Below, in pieces: positions 44,399-53,130 of a DNA stretch of 64,000 bases. This stretch comes from Dyella kyungheensis. Lineage in GTDB: Bacteria > Pseudomonadota > Gammaproteobacteria > Xanthomonadales > Rhodanobacteraceae. The stretch lies in contig NZ_JADIKC010000007.1 in assembly GCF_016905005.1 (NCBI RefSeq), forward strand, positions 551,306 through 615,305, written 5' to 3'. A model generated the notes under the pieces. It searched no databases, was not told where the DNA came from, and saw only the letters and a program-made list of their open reading frames with translations. Numbering within the stretch: the first letter of the stretch is position 1; the number at the start of each line of letters is the position of its first letter. A program made the translations under genes and the position numbers.

Positions 44399-45205
44399 TT
44401 ATTTGAACCCGCGCTCGGCCTTGATCCGCTCATACGCGGCATTGATTTCGCTGGCGCGCGATTCGGCCTGCTTGCGCATCGCCTCGGGCAGGTCGCCCAG
44501 GCGATCCGGATGGTGTTCGGAAATCAGCTTGCGGTAGGCGCGCTTCACGGCGCGGTCGTCCACATCGCGCGCGATGCCGAGCACGGTGTACGGATCAGGG
44601 CCGTTGGTATTGCGCTGCGGCGGCACGTAGCCGCCATTGCCGCGTTGATTGTAGCCGCGCGAACCACCGGTGGCATTCCAGGCATAGCCCTTCATGGCCA
44701 TCAGCGCCATCAGTTCCATGTCGCTCACGCGCAGCGCAAAGGCGAGCTGGCGCAGGATGGCCATCTTCTCCGGCGGCGGGTTGCCTTCGGCGATCACCGT
44801 TTCGATCACCACATCCAGCACCGGAAAGGCATGGTCGCGGCGCAGGCCGACCCAGCGGCGCAATTGCTCGATGGCCGGGGTGACGTCGAACTCCGGCTGC
44901 TTGCCGGCGTTGAACGCCGTGATGGCCTGCTTGCGCGGCTCGTGCTCCAGGCCCATGCGCTGCATGACGCGCTCGGCGACGGCGATCTCGGCTTCGGACA
45001 CGCGGCCATCGGCTTTGGCCACCGCGCCCAACAAGGCGAACAGCGGGCTGATGTAGCCGCCCGCCTGGGGCGTAGCGCGACGGCGCTGGCCCTGGCGCAG
45101 GCTATCGATGATGAAACCGGTGATGCCCCCCACCACGGCACCGGGAAGCCCGTGACCGAAGATCAGACCAAAGAGGGCAAGCCAGAGGGTCCAGGTGAAG
45201 TTCAT
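44399..45205 (-). CDS. djlA: DnaJ-like co-chaperone DjlA
   Basis: A 268-residue membrane-anchored J-protein: N-terminal transmembrane helix with glycine motif (LFGLIFGHGLPGAVVGGITG), TerB-like central domain (about 50-165), a flexible Gly/Asn-rich linker and a C-terminal J domain with the HPD motif in LISEHHPDRLGDLP. DjlA stimulates DnaK at the inner membrane. It overlaps the cytochrome gene stop by 4 bases. Confidence 0.93.
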   Translation of the reverse strand: MNFTWTLWLALFGLIFGHGLPGAVVGGITGFIIDSLRQGQRRRATPQAGGYISPLFALLGAVAKADGRVSEAEIAVAERVMQRMGLEHEPRKQAITAFNAGKQPEFDVTPAIEQLRRWVGLRRDHAFPVLDVVIETVIAEGNPPPEKMAILRQLAFALRVSDMELMALMAMKGYAWNATGGSRGYNQRGNGGYVPPQRNTNGPDPYTVLGIARDVDDRAVKRAYRKLISEHHPDRLGDLPEAMRKQAESRASEINAAYERIKAERGFK

Positions 45206-45552
45206 GGGTTGCCTTGGGTGGGCACGGACGGCGTCTGCGCGCTGTACCAGCGCACCAGTTCATCGAGGTCGGCGTCGCTCATGGGCCCGATCGCCGCGCG
45301 CATCAAGGGCACGTTGCGACGTCCATCGCGGTACTGCTTGAGTGCTTCGCGCAGATAGTCGAGCTTCTGCCCGGCGAGGTTGGGCGCGCCCGGAATCTGC
45401 GCCATGCCGGTTTCGCCATGGCAGGCGGCGCACAGGCCCAGGCGCGCGGGCTTGGGCCCGGCAGCCTGCGCCGACGCCACGGCGCCATAGGCCAGCGCAA
45501 CGCCGGCAAGGCAGCGGAACAACGAAGCTAGACGGCGGGGCGGCTGGGCCAT
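45202..45552 (-). CDS. Exported monohaem cytochrome c
   Basis: A 116-residue class I cytochrome c. After a signal peptide (LAGVALAYGAVASAQA) comes the haem motif CAACH (residues 41-45) and a likely axial methionine in NVPLMRAAIGPMSD. It resembles half of a cytochrome c4. It probably shuttles electrons in the periplasm; partner unknown. Co-transcribed with djlA. Confidence 0.9.
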   Translation of the reverse strand: MAQPPRRLASLFRCLAGVALAYGAVASAQAAGPKPARLGLCAACHGETGMAQIPGAPNLAGQKLDYLREALKQYRDGRRNVPLMRAAIGPMSDADLDELVRWYSAQTPSVPTQGNP

Positions 45553-45746
45553 CGCAAAGACCGGGGCTCAAAAAGCGCCAAGTCTAGCAGCCAGCGCAAT
45601 AGTCGCCGGCCGCGGCTTGAGGTCGCCCTGCCTCGCGCGCCGGCGCCAGCCGGTACAATGGACGGCTTGTATCGCGGCCCGTCCGGGCCGTACCGCCGAT
45701 TTTCCGTCCTGCCCCGCCAGGCCGGGCCTTCCAGGAGCGTAAGACC

Positions 45747-46643
45747 GTGCCCACCACCCTGCTGCAATCGAATCTTCCGGGCCTCGAGCTGATCCATCGC
45801 GGCAAGGTGCGCGACGTTTATGCCCTGCCGGAAAACCGCTTGCTGATCGTGGCCAGCGACCGCCTGTCGGCGTTCGACGTGGTGCTGCCCGATCCGATTC
45901 CGGGCAAGGGCGAGATGCTTACGCAGATCTCCAACTTCTGGTTCGCCAAGACCGCGCACCTGGTGCCCAACCACCTGCTCGACGTGCCGCTGGCCGAGGT
46001 GCTGCCCGCCGGCACCGACCTGAAGCTGTACGAGAAGCGTGCCGTGGTCACCCGCCGCCTGAAGCCGGTGCCGGTGGAAGCGATCGCGCGCGGCTACATC
46101 ATCGGCTCGGGCTGGAAGGACTACCAGGCCAGCGGCTCGCTGTGCGGCATCAAGCTGCCGGCCGGGCTGAAGCAGGCGCAGCAGTTGCCGGAACCGATCT
46201 TCACTCCGTCGACCAAGGCAGCCGTGGGCGACCACGACGAGAACGTGAGCTTCGACGCGGTGGTCGCGGCAGTGGGCCCGGCGCTTGCCGAGCAGGTACG
46301 CGAAGCGACGCTCTCGATCTACCAATGGGCTGCTGCATATGCGGCCGAGCGCGGCATCATCATCGCCGACACCAAGTTCGAGTTCGGCACCGACGAGAAC
46401 GGCAAGCTCTACGTGATGGACGAGATGCTCACGCCCGACTCCTCGCGTTTCTGGCCGGCCGATTCGTACCAGGTCGGCATCAGCCCGCCCAGCTACGACA
46501 AGCAGTTCGTGCGCGACTACCTGGAAACGCTGGACTGGAACAAGAAGGCGCCGGGTCCGAACGTGCCCGCCGACGTGATCGCCGCCACCGCGGCCAAGTA
46601 CGCCGAAGCGCTGCAGCGTCTGGCCGACATCACCGTCGATTGA
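45747..46643 (+). CDS. purC: SAICAR synthase (phosphoribosylaminoimidazole-succinocarboxamide synthase)
   Basis: A 298-residue purine-biosynthesis enzyme of the longer form. Motifs: [60 protein letters not shown], and [14 protein letters not shown] with [13 protein letters not shown]. The GTG at 45747 is preceded by AGGAGCG (45733-45739). A TACAAT hexamer at 45653-45658 may be its -10 element. Confidence 0.97.
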   Translation: MPTTLLQSNLPGLELIHRGKVRDVYALPENRLLIVASDRLSAFDVVLPDPIPGKGEMLTQISNFWFAKTAHLVPNHLLDVPLAEVLPAGTDLKLYEKRAVVTRRLKPVPVEAIARGYIIGSGWKDYQASGSLCGIKLPAGLKQAQQLPEPIFTPSTKAAVGDHDENVSFDAVVAAVGPALAEQVREATLSIYQWAAAYAAERGIIIADTKFEFGTDENGKLYVMDEMLTPDSSRFWPADSYQVGISPPSYDKQFVRDYLETLDWNKKAPGPNVPADVIAATAAKYAEALQRLADITVD

Positions 46644-46656
46644 GCGGAGCGCATCG

Positions 46657-47127
46657 ATGGCCGATTCGACGCAAGGCATGCAGGCGTGGCTCGACAGCTA
46701 TAGCAACGATCACCAGCATCCGACCAACCGCCTGCTGCACTGGATCTGCGTGCCGCTGATCCTGTGGTGCGCGATCGCCATGATGTGGACGATTCCGGTG
46801 CCGCCGATGATCGGACGTCCCGGTTTCTGGGCCGTGCTCGCCCTGGTGCTGGCGTTTACCTGGTACTGGAAGAAATCGCATCGCCTCGCGGCGGCCTTGC
46901 TGGTGGTGCTGGTGCTGCTGTGCCTGCTCACCGAATTCGCCTATCGCACGCTGGGTGCCCACAACCTGCTGCTCACCGGCATTGGCGTGTTCGTGGTGGC
47001 GTGGATCGGGCAGTTCATCGGCCATGCCATCGAAGGGCGCCGGCCGAGCTTCTTTACCGATCTGGCGTATTTGCTGGTGGGGCCGGCGTGGTTGATGGAC
47101 AAGTTGTTGCGGCGCTTTGGTGTGTAG
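46657..47127 (+). CDS. Mpo1/DUF962-like membrane protein
   Basis: A 156-residue protein with about four membrane helices. Conserved histidines are placed as in Mpo1-like proteins: SNDHQHPTNRLLHWICVP and FIGHAIEGRRPSFFTDLAYLLVGPAW. Yeast Mpo1 is an iron-dependent dioxygenase acting on 2-hydroxy fatty acids. Starts 13 bases after purC, so co-transcription is likely, though the roles look unrelated. Confidence 0.85.
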   Translation: MADSTQGMQAWLDSYSNDHQHPTNRLLHWICVPLILWCAIAMMWTIPVPPMIGRPGFWAVLALVLAFTWYWKKSHRLAAALLVVLVLLCLLTEFAYRTLGAHNLLLTGIGVFVVAWIGQFIGHAIEGRRPSFFTDLAYLLVGPAWLMDKLLRRFGV

Positions 47128-47141
47128 ATCACCCACCTATC

Positions 47142-47269
47142 CGTCATTCCGGCGCAGGCCGGAATCCAGCGACTGTAGTGGTCGGTTATTGCGTCAACGC
47201 CAAAGCATGGCTCTGATCGCGAAAACCCTGCACTGACGCTACTGGATTCCGGCCTGCGCCGGAATGACG
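47142..47269. repeat. Long inverted repeat, CGTCATTCCGGC type
   Basis: Two perfect 28-base inverted arms (47142-47169 and 47242-47269), beginning CGTCATTCCGGCGCAGGCCG. Each arm is itself nearly palindromic, so nested hairpins can form. A similar element is widespread in proteobacterial intergenic DNA. Unrelated to the REP family above. Confidence 0.9.
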
Positions 47270-47332
47270 AGCAAGAAGAGCGCGCAATCTCCCATCCATG
47301 CCGAATACAAATAGAGAAAACAGGAAAGCCGC

Positions 47333-47740
47333 ATGACCACCCTGCTCACCGTTATCAGCACCCTGCTCTGGTGGGTGCTCTACAGCAGCATCGGCGCGTT
47401 GTTCTTCGCGATTGTCGCGTGGTCGGTGCTGCGATGGGTGGAGCGGTGCGCGGTGGTGTTCAACCGCACGTACCTGGCATGCCTGGTGTGGAACCTGATC
47501 GGCCTGCTGATCGTGGCCGTCATCGCCATCCACGAAGGCCACACGAAGCCGCCGTATGCGCCGCTGCTCGCCTCGCCGTTGCTGCGCGGTGCGCTGGTGG
47601 TGGACATGATCGTGGGCGTGTTCGTGCTGTGGCGGCTTATCCCGCGCGTCGACGCGCACCGCATCCGCCCCACCAGCGCGTGCATGGCGGTAGCAGTGCT
47701 GATGGCGGTGGCGTACGGCGCGGCCACCAGCCTCGCCTAA
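47333..47740 (+). CDS. Small membrane protein of unknown function
   Basis: A 135-residue protein with about four hydrophobic helices (for instance STLLWWVLYSSIGALFFAIV and NLIGLLIVAVIAIH) and short loops rich in arginine. No family recognised. It sits between two different intergenic repeats and may be monocistronic. The ATG at 47333 is preceded by AGGAAAG. Confidence 0.7.
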   Translation: MTTLLTVISTLLWWVLYSSIGALFFAIVAWSVLRWVERCAVVFNRTYLACLVWNLIGLLIVAVIAIHEGHTKPPYAPLLASPLLRGALVVDMIVGVFVLWRLIPRVDAHRIRPTSACMAVAVLMAVAYGAATSLA

Positions 47741-47748
47741 ACCGCTTT

Positions 47749-47823
47749 CTGTAGGAGCGCACCCTGTGCGCGACACCCGATCGCGAGGAACGCCGCAGTC
47801 GCGCACAGGGTGCGCTTCCACAG
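47749..47823. repeat. REP/BIME-like inverted repeat, copy 4
   Basis: Arms at 47749-47774 and 47798-47823 with one mismatch (TTCC for TCCC). Between convergent genes. Confidence 0.92.
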
Positions 47824-47838
47824 GATTACCCTGGCGCT

Positions 47839-50025
47839 TCAGTAACCGGTCTTGCGATTGGCAGCGCGCACCGCTTCGACGAAATGCGTGAACGGCCGGT
47901 CGGTGATCGCCACCAGGCCGATGTGCGCGTTCTCGCCATCGAGCAGACGACCCGTCACCGGCTGATCCACATACTGGAACCAGTGCACGCCCACGATGGC
48001 CGGATTGGCCACGGCATCGGCCACGTAGTGCGCATAGGCTTCGCCGCGCTGCTGCTCGTTCCACACTGGCACCACGCCCTTGCCAAACGGGCCGCGATCG
48101 TCCGAGCCGAAATGGAACTCGGTGATCAAGGCCGGCTTATCGAGCTTGGCGAACGCGGCTGCATCGAACGCATGCTCGGGCACGTCGGCATACCCGTTGA
48201 AGCTCACCACGTCGCAGAACTGCGCGCATGACGCCACGGCTTCCGGCGTATGCACCGCGAAGCGGCCGCCCAGGAACAGGTGATGCGGGTCGTGCTTGTG
48301 GATGGCCTGCGCAACCGTGCGGAAATACTGGTCAGCGTACGTGCGCAGCCAGGCGCTGTAGTCGTCGGCGATGGCGGGATGCGTCTCGTCGGGATTCGGT
48401 GCGGCGAAGTTGGTGGCGTCCAGCGCTTCCCATGCATCCAGCGAAATGCCCCAGGCGGCCGCCAGCTTCGCGGGCGTGCCGTACTTTTTCTTCAACTCGG
48501 CGATGAAGGCCTGCTTGGCCGGACTGCGCGCTTCGCCGCGCAACGTGCCTTGCGCGAGCCCCCAGCGTCCTTGCGGACCCTGGCCGGCCCACGCCAGTTC
48601 ATTGTCGGCGAAGTAGCCGAGCATCCACGGATCGTCGCGCACTTCCTTCGCCGCCTGCGCCGCCGCGACATCCGCGGCCTGGGCAAAGCGCGGATCGAAC
48701 GGATCGGGCATGCGGCCCCAGTAGTCGTAACCGCTGGAGACATTGCCGAACACGCCCGCGATATTCACCGAGCGCGTATAAGCCATGCGATGCATCTGGC
48801 TGAGCGCGTCGTCGCTCCAGTTGCCCAGCGTGTTGAAGCCCCAGTCGTCCAGGCGCTCGATCGTGCGCGTGCGCCAGGCCTGCCGCCAGTGACGCCCATC
48901 GGCGAGGAACAGGTTGGCCGAGTAGTAATCGAACCACTTGCCCTGGTGATAGGCGATGCCAGCCGAAGCGGTCTGGTCACCCGTCGATTTTCCGGTGCTG
49001 CCGTAGAACGGCGTCCAGCGACCGCTGTCGCGCGGCAGATCCTTGAACATGAACTCGCGGCCTTCGATGTAGGTGCGGCCGCCGTCGTCATCGACCACGT
49101 TCACGCCCAGCGAGAAGAACGCGTGCCCTTCCGGCGTCACCAACTGCCAGCGACCATTGCGCTGCTCGGTGCGGAACCACCCAGTAGCCTTGAATGCCGG
49201 CATGTCGGTGCGGCCGCCGTAGCGATCGAAACCCTTGTGCTGGGTCGGCGCCTCCGCCGTTGCGCCCGGCTTGGTCTTCGGACGGCCGCCGCGCAACACC
49301 TCGTCGGTGTCCACCTTGCCGGGCCACTGGCCGCGCGTGTACTGGCCCCACGCATCGACGATGCCGGTATAGGCATCGCGCAAATCATGATCGCCGCGCG
49401 AAGTATCGAGCTTGCCGAACAGCAGCGTCTGCGCCGCCGTGGGCGCCGGCATGCCCAGGCGCACGGCTTTCACATGCGCCAGATCCAGCGTGCCTTCCAC
49501 CGTGGTCGCCACGAACACGCGCTTGCCGCCGGACATGTACGGCATCGGCGGCCCCGCCTGCATGCCCATCGCCCGCGGCGAGGTGGCGTGCAGCGGAATC
49601 ACCAGGGTCTGCGGCGGCCCGGCCGGAATGCCGACCGTGGCGTGCAGATGATCGCCCTGCTTCATGCCATCGATGTCGACGGTCAGCGTGACCGCCCACT
49701 GCATGGCGTTCTGCATGTCGACGCGCAGCGCGCCTTCCTTCGACCAGTCGCCCTTGTCCAGCACCACCGTGACCTGCGGCTGCGGCGACGGCTGGAACAC
49801 GTAGCGCTGCAACGACATGCCTTCGACGGTCACCGGCTTGCCATCGAGCACCACATGATCGAGCGTGGTTTCCGGCTTCTGCGGCGCAGGCGCGGCCGGC
49901 GTGCTGGCAGCGGGAGCCTGACTCGCGGCGGCATGGCTGAGATCGGCCCGGTCGGTGTCGCTGGCCTTGTGGCAACCGGCAAGCGCCAGCAGGCAGGCGA
50001 CGGCAAGGGGAGCGATCCGGTTCAT
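47839..50025 (-). CDS. GH50-like (beta-agarase-type) glycoside hydrolase lipoprotein
   Basis: A 728-residue lipoprotein: lipobox LAGC (C18), a proline/alanine linker, an N-terminal beta-sandwich (about 55-215) and a TIM-barrel with acid/base candidate E476 (GYFADNELAW) and nucleophile candidate E636 (LITEFHFGSDD). This pattern resembles GH50 beta-agarases. No other agar-related gene is in view, so the actual sugar polymer may differ. It probably acts on the cell surface or in the periplasm. An APC permease gene lies upstream on the same strand. Confidence 0.75.
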   Translation of the reverse strand: MNRIAPLAVACLLALAGCHKASDTDRADLSHAAASQAPAASTPAAPAPQKPETTLDHVVLDGKPVTVEGMSLQRYVFQPSPQPQVTVVLDKGDWSKEGALRVDMQNAMQWAVTLTVDIDGMKQGDHLHATVGIPAGPPQTLVIPLHATSPRAMGMQAGPPMPYMSGGKRVFVATTVEGTLDLAHVKAVRLGMPAPTAAQTLLFGKLDTSRGDHDLRDAYTGIVDAWGQYTRGQWPGKVDTDEVLRGGRPKTKPGATAEAPTQHKGFDRYGGRTDMPAFKATGWFRTEQRNGRWQLVTPEGHAFFSLGVNVVDDDGGRTYIEGREFMFKDLPRDSGRWTPFYGSTGKSTGDQTASAGIAYHQGKWFDYYSANLFLADGRHWRQAWRTRTIERLDDWGFNTLGNWSDDALSQMHRMAYTRSVNIAGVFGNVSSGYDYWGRMPDPFDPRFAQAADVAAAQAAKEVRDDPWMLGYFADNELAWAGQGPQGRWGLAQGTLRGEARSPAKQAFIAELKKKYGTPAKLAAAWGISLDAWEALDATNFAAPNPDETHPAIADDYSAWLRTYADQYFRTVAQAIHKHDPHHLFLGGRFAVHTPEAVASCAQFCDVVSFNGYADVPEHAFDAAAFAKLDKPALITEFHFGSDDRGPFGKGVVPVWNEQQRGEAYAHYVADAVANPAIVGVHWFQYVDQPVTGRLLDGENAHIGLVAITDRPFTHFVEAVRAANRKTGY

Positions 50026-50116
50026 CGGCGGCTCGGCGCAGGGAAATGGCGGCAGTATGCCTGCGCCGTCTGAAGGCCGCCTTGCTGGATCGGCGCACTT
50101 TCTTGCACTGAGGTCA

Positions 50117-51448
50117 TCATGCCGACCTTCTCTGCCATGCGCGCCATGCGTAGTAGACAGGCACGCCGACGAGGATCAGCACCAGGCTCATGCCGGCATC
50201 TCCGGGCGAATGAATGGCCGTCGCCACGATCACGCCCAACACCGTGCAGACGAACAGCAGCGGCAGCAACGGATACAACGGCACCCGATACGGCGACGGC
50301 TCGTTGCGAAAACGACGGCGATACCAGAACAGCGTCGAGATGCCGAACGCGTGCGACAACCACTCGCCCACCGTGGTGTAGTCGACCAGTTGGCCGAAGC
50401 TGCCCGAGATCACCAGCACGATGGCCCAGCCGCCCAGCACCGCCAACGCCACGCGTGGTGCATGCGAGCGCTCATGGATGCGGCCCACCGGACCAAACAA
50501 CATGCCATCGGCACCCATCGTCTGCAGCACGCGCGCACCGCCCGCGATGGCAATGCTGCAGTAACCGAAGGTGGAGCAGGCGATGCCCACCGCGATGAGG
50601 GTCGCGCCGCTTTCGCCGAACAGACGGCGCATCAGGTCCGCCGCGGGCGCCTGGCTCGCGGCGAGGCCTGCATGGCCCAGCCCGGCGAGATAAGCGAAGT
50701 TGACCAGCACGTAGCACACCACCACGCCGCCCAGCCCGAGGCCCAGCGCGCGCGGCAAGGTGCGTTGCGGCTCGCGCACCTCGCCCGCCAGATCGTTGAG
50801 ATAGTGGAAGCCGCCATAGGTGAACAGCACCGGCAGCAAGGCACCGAGCAGGGCGCCGGGCGGCAGCGATTTGCTGGTGTCGGTGGCGAGCACGTTGCCG
50901 AACTGGCCATGCGCCAGGATCACGCCCGCGATCACCACCAGGGCGATGGCCGACAGCTTCAACAGCGTGAACACGTTCAACATGCGCGAGCCCGCGCGAA
51001 TGCCGAAGAAATTGACGCCCACGATGAACGCGATGGCACCGGCCGCCACCGGCTTCACCCACAGGTGCGGCGACAGCCCGATCGCGGTGCACAAGTAATC
51101 GGCAAAGGTGGTGGCCACCGCCGCCACGCTGCCGGGGTAATTGATCAGCGCCATGGTCCAGCCGAACAGGAAGGCCGGCAGCTGGCCATAGGCCTCGCGC
51201 AGATAGATGTAGACGCCACCGGCCTGCGGCCTGCGCGCACCCAGCTCCGCGTAGCAGAGCACGCCGGCCAGCGTGAGCAGGCCACCGATGGCCCACAGCG
51301 TGAGCAATTGCGTGCCCGAGGAGGTGCGCTCGGCCACGGTGGACGCACTGCGGAAAATGCCGGCGCCAATCACGCCGCCGATGACGATGGCCGCCGCGTC
51401 CCAGGTGCCCAGGCGGCGCAGATACGCGGAAGAAGTCTCAGCGGTCAT
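50117..51448 (-). CDS. APC-family amino acid permease
   Basis: A 443-residue inner-membrane transporter with about 12 helices. The APC signature is in the first helix (AAIVIGGVIGAGIFRSAS), followed by GGVYIYLREAYGQLPAFLFGW. The ATG at 51448 is chosen over the frame to 51520. Substrate not predictable; LAT/cationic amino acid relatives share this pattern. It is 91 bases upstream of the glycoside hydrolase gene. Confidence 0.85.
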   Translation of the reverse strand: MTAETSSAYLRRLGTWDAAAIVIGGVIGAGIFRSASTVAERTSSGTQLLTLWAIGGLLTLAGVLCYAELGARRPQAGGVYIYLREAYGQLPAFLFGWTMALINYPGSVAAVATTFADYLCTAIGLSPHLWVKPVAAGAIAFIVGVNFFGIRAGSRMLNVFTLLKLSAIALVVIAGVILAHGQFGNVLATDTSKSLPPGALLGALLPVLFTYGGFHYLNDLAGEVREPQRTLPRALGLGLGGVVVCYVLVNFAYLAGLGHAGLAASQAPAADLMRRLFGESGATLIAVGIACSTFGYCSIAIAGGARVLQTMGADGMLFGPVGRIHERSHAPRVALAVLGGWAIVLVISGSFGQLVDYTTVGEWLSHAFGISTLFWYRRRFRNEPSPYRVPLYPLLPLLFVCTVLGVIVATAIHSPGDAGMSLVLILVGVPVYYAWRAWQRRSA

Positions 51449-51664
51449 GGGGCGGCACGGCTTCCTACGCGACGGATACGAATCACGGACGATAGCGGAC
51501 TGCGCCCCACTCTTCGACATCCCGCTGCAACCTGCTGGAGCGAGACCCTTTTTTTCGTGCGCGCGGGCGAACCTTCGCCGTTACATCACGGCGGTGCGGG
51601 CAAAGTGCCGGTTCCCGTCGCTGCAACGCTGGCCATGCGCCCCGGCCAGCCCTGAGGAGGCGTC

Positions 51665-52990
51665 ATGAGCACCGTCGCAAGCGCCCTTCGCCCCGAGGAC
51701 GACAAGACCCTCGGCCCCTTGCTCGAATGCGATCGCCAGCTGCTCGCGATCGGCAAGAAGATCCGCGTACTGAAGGCCATCGACTGGCCGGCCTCGATGG
51801 AGGCGACCTTCATGGCCTCCTGGGCCAAGGGCAATCCGGTGTTGCCGCAGCCGCCGCTGCGCCATCCGGACCTGAGCGGCGAAGCGGCTGCGCTGAAGAC
51901 CCTGATGGACAAGGTCGATCGCGGCCACCCCATCGGCGACTGGCTGTTCAAGACCGCGTGGAGCTATCGCACGGCCGCGCAGATGCTGATGAACATCGGC
52001 ACCGAGCGCTTCACGCAGTGCTCCACGGCGTTGTATGGCCGGCCCGACACGACGTATCGCAGCCAGACCTCCAATGCCGTCGATGCCGCCAGGGACCTGC
52101 TCGCCATCAGCGACGACCTGATCAACCGCGAGGAGATCCCGCGCGTCGCCGCCGATATTCCCGCCGAGGAATTCGCCCAGCGCCTGCGCGAGCGGCTCGG
52201 CCCGTTCTTCGACAAGGACAAGGTCGAAGTGCTGCTCGACCCGGAGCTGCCGTCGAAGGCAACGGCGGGCAGCAAGAGCATCAACCTGCGCTCGACCGCG
52301 CTGTTCTCCGCGCTCGACCTGGAGCAGCTCACCGAACACGAGGCGTTCGTGCATACCGCCACGCTACTCAACGGCAAGCATCAGCCGTACTTCAAATCGC
52401 TGGGCCTGGGTTCGCCGCGCACCACGCGCACGCAGGAAGGACTGGCCACGTTCTCGGAGATCATCACCGGCGCGATCGACCTGAACCGGCTGCGCCGCAT
52501 CGCCTTGCGCGTGGTGGCGGTGAAGAACGCCCTGGACGGCGCGGACTTCATCGAGGTGTTCCGCGGTTTCCTGGACGCCGGACAATCGCCCACCGAGAGC
52601 TACCAGAGCGCCGCACGCATCTTCCGCGGCGGCGATCCGAAGGGCCGCATCTGCTTCACCAAGGACGGCGCTTACCTGGAAGGCGTGATGATCGTCTACG
52701 TGTTCATCCGCAAGGTGCTGCAGGCGGGGCATGCGGAAATGCTGCCGATGTTGTTCGCCGGGCGCGTCACCACTTCCGACGTCATCACGCTGAGCCCGTA
52801 TCTGCACGACGGGCTGATCGCGCGTGCCGTCTATGTGCCGCCGTGGGCGCGCAACCCGCAGCGCATCCTCTCGCTGATGGCCTTCTTCACCGCGGCGCAG
52901 CGCTTCCGTCTCGACACCTTCGAGCTCAATCGCTTCGTCGAGTTTGAGGAGGAGCGCATCGAGGAGAGCCTGCAGGCGTTGTGGCAGTGA
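51665..52990 (+). CDS. QEGLA-motif / MATCAP-like metallopeptidase family protein
   Basis: A 441-residue protein of the DUF1704 family, earlier annotated 'flavohemoglobin expression-modulating QEGLA motif protein'. The metal motif HEAFVH (H225, E226, H230) and QEGLA (257-261) are intact. Human relatives (MATCAP) are tyrosine carboxypeptidases removing the C-terminal tyrosine of tubulin. The bacterial substrate is unknown. GAGGAGG precedes the ATG at 51665. Confidence 0.88.
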   Translation: MSTVASALRPEDDKTLGPLLECDRQLLAIGKKIRVLKAIDWPASMEATFMASWAKGNPVLPQPPLRHPDLSGEAAALKTLMDKVDRGHPIGDWLFKTAWSYRTAAQMLMNIGTERFTQCSTALYGRPDTTYRSQTSNAVDAARDLLAISDDLINREEIPRVAADIPAEEFAQRLRERLGPFFDKDKVEVLLDPELPSKATAGSKSINLRSTALFSALDLEQLTEHEAFVHTATLLNGKHQPYFKSLGLGSPRTTRTQEGLATFSEIITGAIDLNRLRRIALRVVAVKNALDGADFIEVFRGFLDAGQSPTESYQSAARIFRGGDPKGRICFTKDGAYLEGVMIVYVFIRKVLQAGHAEMLPMLFAGRVTTSDVITLSPYLHDGLIARAVYVPPWARNPQRILSLMAFFTAAQRFRLDTFELNRFVEFEEERIEESLQALWQ

Positions 52991-52999
52991 GGTATACCA

Positions 53000-53067
53000 G
53001 TCGCGCACAGGGTGCGCTCCCACAGATGATGCGATCCTCCTTTGCGGGAGCGCACCCTGTGCGCGAC
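53000..53067. repeat. REP/BIME-like inverted repeat, copy 5
   Basis: Arms at 53000-53024 and 53043-53067 in the reverse order relative to copies 1-4 (the GTCGCGC side is outermost). Intergenic, between the QEGLA gene and dinB. Confidence 0.92.
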
Positions 53068-53130
53068 AAGCCACACGCAGCGACGCCGTTTCGTGCTTGA
53101 CTATGCCCTCCCCTCACCGCTCTCGTCGCT

